This document shows positions 62,101-64,000 of a stretch of 64,000 nucleotides of DNA, piece after piece. Source of the DNA: G965232465 sp965276005. GTDB lineage: Bacteria > Pseudomonadota > Alphaproteobacteria > JAQWUY01. A program made the translations under genes and the position numbers. Where the stretch lies: NCBI GenBank assembly GCA_965276005.1, contig OZ254962.1, positions 930,001 through 994,000 of the forward strand. Reading direction: 5' to 3'. Numbering within the stretch: position 1 is the stretch's first letter; each line of letters starts with the position of its first letter. The notes beneath the pieces were generated by a model. That model made no database searches. It saw only the letters and a program-made list of their open reading frames with translations, and was not told where the DNA came from.

Positions 62101-64000
62101 TATGTCTTAGCTTTTAATATAACGCTTACTGTCAATTCCGCCGGATCTATGGTAACCTGTTTCTTATCGTCATACACCAACCTATAGTTCCCATACGAAC
62201 CCGCATCTGTCTTTAAGGTCAAACCACTATAACTAACCGCATGCGTTCCCACATCCTTAGACGCAGAATCCGTTGACAAATTACCCACAAACGCATCTTG
62301 TAGCGTCTTGCTAAAACCACTGTCAGACACTATCCAACCTGTAACAGACACATTCTTGTGGGCAACACGGGTACCCCCATCGTAAGTGTGATTGTCAAAA
62401 TCTGCACTCACCGTCAACGGGGCTTTATCTATGGTAAAGCCCGTTATATTGCCAATGCTTTTGAATTTGTAATTGCCATACTTACCCGATCGCTTCGGGC
62501 TTATTGGGTTAAACGATACTGTCCGGGTACCAGCATCTTTGCTGTCTGCTGTCGCTAGTAGGCTACTACCACTTAACAGCGTGCTGGCTAAGTCTTCCTC
62601 TCCACCGCTGTTGTCGACATTGTTCTTGTACTTCTCTGTACCCACCCAGCCTGTAATCGTGGTGCTGGCAATGCCAACATCCCTAGTACCGTCATATGTC
62701 TTAGGGGCTAGGGTAACGCTTACTGTCAATTCGGCTGGATCTATGGTAACCCGTTTCTTATCGTCATACACTAGCCTATAGTTCCCATACGAACCCGCAT
62801 CTGTCTTTAAGGTCAAACCACCATAACTAACAGCATGTGTACCCACATCCTTAGACGCAGAATCCGTTGACAATTTACCCATAAACGCATCCTTTAGCGT
62901 CTTGCTAAAACTGTCCGTCGCTATCCAACCTGTAACAGACACATTCTTATGGGCAACACGGGTACCCCCATCGTAAGTGTGATTGTCAAAATCCGCACTC
63001 ACCGTCAACGGGGCTTTATCTATGGTAAAGCCCGTTATATTGCCAATGCTTTTGAATTTGTAATTGCCATACTTACCTGATCGCTTCGGGCTTATTGAGT
63101 TAAACGATACTGTCCGGGTACCAGCATCTTTGCTGTCTGCTGTCGCTATCAGGCTACTACCACTTAACAGCGTACTTGCCAAGTCTTCTTCACCATTGCT
63201 GTTGTCTTTGTTGTTCTTGTACTTCTCTGTGCCCACCCAGCCTGTAATCGTGGTACCAGCAATGCCAACATCCCTAGTACCGTCATATGTCTTAGGGGCT
63301 AGGGTAACGCTTACCGTCAATTCCGCTGGATCTATTGTAACCCGTTTCTTATCGTCATACACTAACCTATAGTTCCCATACGAACCCGCATCTGTCTTTA
63401 AGGTCAAACCACTATAACCAACAGCATGTGTACCCACATTCTTAGAAGCGGAATCCGTTAACAAATTACCCATAAACGCATCTTGTAGCGTCTTGCTAAA
63501 ACCACTGTCAGACACTATCCAACCCGTAACAGACACATTCTTATGGGCAACACGGGTACCCCCGTCATAAGTGTGATTGTCAAAATCTGCACCCACCGTC
63601 AATGGGGCTTTATCTATGGTAAAGCCCGTTATATTGCCAATGCTTTTGAATTTGTAATTGCCATACTTACCTGATCGCTTCGGGCTTATCGAGTTAAACG
63701 ATACTGTCCGTGAACCAGCATCTTTGCTATCTGATGTCGCTGCTAGGCTACTACCACTTAACAGCGTGCTGGCTAAGTCTTCCTCGCCATTGCTGTTGTC
63801 TTTGTTGTTCTTGTACTTCTCTGTGCCCACCCAGCCGGTGATCGTAGTGCTGGCAATGCCAACATCCCTAGTACCGTCATATGTCTTAGATTTTAATGTA
63901 ACGCTTACTGTCAATTCGGCTGGATCTATTGTAACCCTTTTCGTATCGTCATACACTAACCTATAGTTCCCATACGAACCCGCATCTGTCTTTAAAGTCA
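50154..64000 (-). CDS. Giant YDG-repeat surface protein with C-terminal Sel1 repeats (5' end beyond right edge)
   Basis: Open for 13.85 kb; at the right edge the frame is still inside a repeat, so at least 4,615 residues are seen and the true start is outside. Twenty 198-residue units, each two YDG-type modules (cores KTYDGTRDVGIAS and HTYDGGTRVAHKN; ends GKYGNYKF and GSYGNYRLVYDD), are followed by four diverged modules (RVYDGTDD, KIYDGNNR, RDYDGTNV, KIYDGTVS). An acidic Ser/Asp/Lys linker and about three Sel1 repeats (DLADMYYRGVGVKQSYKKAF; LANMYQKGQGVEQNE) end it. YDG/MBG modules are stalk parts of bacterial adhesins. A Sel1 tail on one is unusual. It is convergent with the TPS gene, 14 bases apart. 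Confidence 0.8.
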   Translation of the reverse strand, partial: TLKTDAGSYGNYRLVYDDTKRVTIDPAELTVSVTLKSKTYDGTRDVGIASTTITGWVGTEKYKNNKDNSNGEEDLASTLLSGSSLAATSDSKDAGSRTVSFNSISPKRSGKYGNYKFKSIGNITGFTIDKAPLTVGADFDNHTYDGGTRVAHKNVSVTGWIVSDSGFSKTLQDAFMGNLLTDSASKNVGTHAVGYSGLTLKTDAGSYGNYRLVYDDKKRVTIDPAELTVSVTLAPKTYDGTRDVGIAGTTITGWVGTEKYKNNKDNSNGEEDLASTLLSGSSLIATADSKDAGTRTVSFNSISPKRSGKYGNYKFKSIGNITGFTIDKAPLTVSADFDNHTYDGGTRVAHKNVSVTGWIATDSFSKTLKDAFMGKLSTDSASKDVGTHAVSYGGLTLKTDAGSYGNYRLVYDDKKRVTIDPAELTVSVTLAPKTYDGTRDVGIASTTITGWVGTEKYKNNVDNSGGEEDLASTLLSGSSLLATADSKDAGTRTVSFNPISPKRSGKYGNYKFKSIGNITGFTIDKAPLTVSADFDNHTYDGGTRVAHKNVSVTGWIVSDSGFSKTLQDAFVGNLSTDSASKDVGTHAVSYSGLTLKTDAGSYGNYRLVYDDKKQVTIDPAELTVSVILKAKTYDGTRNVGIAGTTITGWVGTEKYKNNLDNSGGEEDLASTLLSGSSLVATSDSKDAGTRTVSFNSISPKRSGKYGNYKFKSIDNITGFTIDKAPLTVGADFDNHTYDGGTRVAHKNVSVTGWIVSDSGFSKTLQDGFVGKLSTDSASKDVGTHAVSYSGLTLKTDAGSYGNYRLVYDDKKQVTIDPAELTVSVTLAPKTYDGTRNVGIASTTITGWVGTEKYKNNKDNSNGEEDLASTLLSGSSLVATADSKDAGSRTVSFNSISPKRSGKYGNYKFKSIGNITGFTIDKAPLTVGADFDNHTYDGGTRVAHKNVSVTGWIVSDSGFSKTLQDAFVGNLLTDSASKNVGTHAVSYSGLTLKTDAGSYGNYRLVYDDKKQVTIDPAELTVSVTLKAKTYDGTRDVGIAGTTITGWVGTEKYKNNLDNSNGEEDLASTLLSGSSLVATSDSKDAGTRTVSFNTISPKQSGKYGNYKFKSIGNITGFTIDKAPLTVGADFDNHTYDGGTRVAHKNVSVTGWIVSDSGFSKTLQDAFVGNLSTDSASKNVGTHAVSYSGLILKTDAGSYGNYRLVYDDKKQVTIDPAELTVSVTLAPKTYDGTRDVGIASTAITGWVGTEKYKNNLDNSGGEEDLASTLLSGSSLIATADSKDAGTRTVSFNSISPKQSGKYGNYKFKSIGNITGFTIDKAPLTVGADFANHTYDGGTRVAHKNVSVTGWIVSDSGFSKTLQDAFVGNLLTDSASKDVGTHAVSYSGLTLKTDAGSYGNYRLVYDDKKQVTIDPAELTVSVTLKAKTYDGTRDVGIASTTITGWVGTEKYKNNKDNSGGEEDLASTLLSGSSLIATSDSKDAGTRTVSFNTISPKRSGKYGNYKFKSIGNITGFTIDKAPLTVGADFDNHTYDGGTRVAHKNVSVTGWIVSDSGFSKTLQDGFVGNLLTDSASKDVGTHAVSYSGLTLKTDAGSYGNYRLVYDDKKQVTIDPAELTVSVTLAPKTYDGTRDVGIASTTITGWVGTEKYKNNLDNSGGEEDLASTLLSGSSLIATSDSKDAGSRTVSFNSISPKRSGKYGNYKFKSVGNIMGFTIDKAPLTVGADFDNHTYDGGTRVAHKNVSVTGWIVSDSGFSKTLKDAFMGNLSTDSASKNVGTHAVSYSGLTLKTDAGSYGNYRLVYDDKKRVTIDPAELTVSVTLAPKTYDGTRDVGIASTTITGWVGTEKYKNNKDNSGGEEDLASTLLSGSSLLATADSKDAGGSRTVSFNTISPKRSGKYGNYKFKSINNITGFTIDKAPLTVGADFDNHTYDGGTRVAHKNVSVTGWIVSDSGFSKTLQDAFMGNLLTDSASKNVGTHAVSYSGLTLKTDAGSYGNYRLVYDDKKQVTIDPAELTVSVTLAPKTYDGTRDVGIASTSITGWVGTEKYKNNKDNSGGEEDLSSTLLSGSSLIATSDSKDAGSRTVSFNSISPKRSGKYGNYKFKSIGNITGFTIAKAPLTVGADFDNHTYDGGTRVAHKNVSVTGWIVSDSGFSKTLQDAFVGNLLTDSAYKDVGTHAVSYSGLTLKTDAGSYGNYRLVYDDKKQVTIDPAELTVSVTLKSKTYDGTRDVGIAGTTITGWVGTEKYKNNLDNSNGEEDLASTLLSGSSLVATADSKDAGTRTVSFNPISPKRSGKYGNYKFKSIGNITGFTIDKAPLTVGADFDNHTYDGGTRVAHKNVFVTGWIVSDSGFSKTLQDAFVGKLSTDSASNDVGTHAVSYSGLTLKTDAGSYGNYRLVYDDKKQVTIDPAELTVSVILKAKTYDGTRDVGIASTTITGWVGTEKYKNNKDNSGGEEDLVSTLLSGSSLVATADSKDAGSRTVSFNSISPKRSGKYGNYKFKSIGNITGFTIAKAPLTVGADFDNHTYDGGTRVAHKNVSVTGWIVSDSGFSKTLQDAFVGNLLTDSASKNVGTHAVSYSGLTLKTDAGSYGNYRLVYDDKKQVTIDPAELTVSVTLAPKTYDGTRDVGIASTTITGWVGTEKYKNNLDNSNGEEDLASTLLSGSSLLATADSKDAGSRTVSFNSISPKRSGKYGNYKFKSIGNITGFTIAKAPLTVSADFDNHTYDGGTRVAHKNVSVTGWIVSDSGFSKTLKDAFMGNLLTDSASKNVGTHAVSYSGLTLKTDAGSYGNYRLVYDDKKRVTIDPAELTVSVTLAPKTYDGTRDVGIAGTTITGWVGTEKYKNNKDNSGGEEDLASTLLSGSSLVATADSKDAGTRTVSFNTISPKRSGKYGNYKFKSIGNITGFTIDKAPLTVGADFDNHTYDGGTRVAHKNVSVTGWIVSDSGFSKTLQDAFMGKLSTDSASKNVGTHAVSYSGLTLKTDAGSYGNYRLVYDDTKRVTIDPAELTVSVTLAPKTYDGTRDVGIASTTITGWVGTEKYKNNKDNSGGEEDLASTLLSGSSLVATADSKDAGTRTVSFNPISPKRSGKYGNYKFKSIGNITGFTIDKAPLTVGADFDNHTYDGGTRVAHKNVSVTGWIVSDSGFSKTLQDAFMGNLLTDSASKNVGTHAVGYSGLTLKTDAGSYGNYRLVYDDTKRVTIDPAELTVSVTLKSKTYDGTRDVGIASTTITGWVGTEKYKNNKDNSNGEEDLASTLLSGSSLAATSDSKDAGSRTVSFNSISPKRSGKYGNYKFKSIGNITGFTIDKAPLTVGADFDNHTYDGGTRVAHKNVSVTGWIVSDSGFSKTLQDAFMGNLLTDSASKNVGTHAVGYSGLTLKTDAGSYGNYRLVYDDKKRVTIDPAELTVSVTLAPKTYDGTRDVGIAGTTITGWVGTEKYKNNKDNSNGEEDLASTLLSGSSLIATADSKDAGTRTVSFNSISPKRSGKYGNYKFKSIGNITGFTIDKAPLTVSADFDNHTYDGGTRVAHKNVSVTGWIATDSFSKTLKDAFMGKLSTDSASKDVGTHAVSYGGLTLKTDAGSYGNYRLVYDDKKQVTIDPAELTVSVTLAPKTYDGTRDVGIASTTITGWVGTEKYKNNVDNSGGEEDLASTLLSGSSLLATADSKDAGGSRTVSFNPISPKRSGKYGNYKFKSIGNITGFTIDKAPLTVGADFDNHTYDGGTRVAHKNVSVTGWIATDSFSKTLKDAFMGNLLTDSASKNVGTHAVSYSGLTLKTDAGSYGNYRLVYDDKKRVTIDPAELTVSVTLAPKTYDGTRDVGIASTTITGWVGTEKYKNNKDNSGGEEDLASTLLSGSSLVATADSKDAGSRTVSFNSISPKRSGKYGNYKFKSIGNITGFTIDKAPLTVGADFDNHTYDGGTRVAHKNVSVTGWIATDSFSKTLQDAFVGKLLTDSASKDVGTHAVGYSGLTLKTDAGSYGNYRLVYNTSKTVTITKRQLQLNGNDFVLKSRVYDGTDDAKVQLPLGNKGFMTTGVNGLVKDDDVILTLNAGGFRFDDENADTAKKVYIKDKNKLVLGGNDVGNYEILLVNGFEVPNLTGDVDRKNLTINGIDYEVSTKIYDGNNRAVVKKKDGALGLLGLLADDDIGISWSTGGFVYGNADANDKKQVLVGDPTQFQLTGAAAVVANYKLDASSGSAIAGLFGKVDKKTLTLKADLINRDYDGTNVVKYANLKFKGWVDTDTIDKTFKAVTNGQLTAVMADRNAGVNKKVTLQGISLKNSGGYQNYELQYMSDYRVDIGRRKLSINAKQLTAVDKIYDGTVSAKVFAFMDPLKCASDPVCSTQLSDPNYGYTKGLNGILTGDQVGLHITDGAFVFADKTVGNNKSVIIADSNKMWLHGDEARNYYVDGMDALLLANIVSAVDTGTHLGKELEQDIMGYKSENIGSKSDMGVVSPKSKTEAHENLPSQWRDIYSLESEKQNDIDSKNTQQNSDSESLESKPLLKSSGNSENDQKTSDSESPRGKPLSKSDANKDGDNQDTYEAFNRLYKAAKNGDYLAQYDLADMYYRGVGVKQSYKKAFYWYKQSALAGSVEAQKLLANMYQKGQGVEQNEVKSKYWLEKSTTPAK
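52080..64000 (-). repeat. Tandem array of twenty 594-bp coding repeats
   Basis: Units recur every 594 bp with rare in-frame changes of 3 bp (591 or 597). Units are very similar and differ mainly at a few two- or three-state sites, for example LAPK/LKAK/LKSK before TYDGT, KDNSNG/LDNSGG/VDNSGG, and VSDSGFSK/ATDSFSK. The array runs off the right edge. From 62,531 to 64,000 it matches 53,027 to 54,496 almost exactly, a shift of 9,504 bp or 16 units. Confidence 0.95.

Noticed and set aside
52375..63966. Twenty plus-strand ORFs of 102-103 residues at 594-bp spacing
   Set aside because: They are exact antisense shadows of the YDG repeats, lack ribosome-binding sites, and their codons mirror the minus-strand gene.
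52080..64000. CRISPR or satellite DNA
   Set aside because: The unit is 594 bp, wholly coding and without spacers. Length changes keep the frame.

Overview
The window looks like the chromosome of an alphaproteobacterium of moderate GC content with compact, partly overlapping operons. The placement rests on gene order known from that class: lpxC-bamD-recN-ligA, lysC divergent from ubiG, penicillin-binding-protein activator/rsmI/yraN/gshB, rpoD-dnaG and uvrC-pgsA. No genus can be named from the sequence alone. The lineage is unusual. Its purine genes form one operon with a single ~1,290-residue PurL of the gammaproteobacterial/eukaryotic type rather than the PurS/PurQ/small-PurL set usual in alphaproteobacteria.

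Layout. 1-10.9 kb (minus): aroG (class II DAHP synthase), nadE, gltX, cysS, lpxC, bamD, recN and ligA (cut by the left edge) in one tight run. 10.9-11.5 kb: a 646-bp gap between large genes holding three tiny, mostly hydrophobic ORFs, one of them aromatic-rich and ending in the aroG leader. 11.5-14.2 kb (minus): lysC, a short rodZ-like gene, and an ispG that stops before its iron-sulfur domain. 14.2-16.1 kb: ubiG between two pairs of ~127-bp hairpin-rich repeats, a lone minus-strand terminator, then an AT-rich stretch with inverted ATATCGT sites. 16.1-20.6 kb: a secreted HNH-like nuclease, and a minus-strand run of an IspD/TarI-family cytidylyltransferase, a class I glutamine amidotransferase, galE, hisN-like phosphatase and an outer-membrane barrel protein.

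20.7-32.6 kb (plus): lipB, then purF-purL-purM-purC-purD-purN-purE-purK, which covers IMP synthesis except purB and purH. 32.6-39.4 kb (minus): hisD, a tRNA with anticodon CAU, rpoD with a long acidic insert and a near-consensus promoter, dnaG and gshB; yraN and rsmI follow. 40.4-44.9 kb: a periplasmic LpoA/LppC-like protein, rpmI-rplT, uvrC and pgsA.

45-64 kb is a surface-protein locus of two convergent genes. The plus-strand gene encodes a 1,681-residue two-partner-secretion-type exoprotein whose beta-helix is interrupted by six FG-GAP-like propeller repeats and which ends in MBG/YDG-like modules. The minus-strand gene is open for 13.85 kb to the right edge. It consists of twenty near-identical 594-bp (198-residue) units, each a pair of YDG-type modules, then four diverged modules, an acidic linker and C-terminal Sel1 repeats. 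The right end of the array repeats its left part at a distance of 9,504 bp (exactly 16 units) with very few differences, a higher-order repeat. This giant array, the truncated ispG, the foreign-looking purine operon and the repeats around ubiG are the main points of interest.
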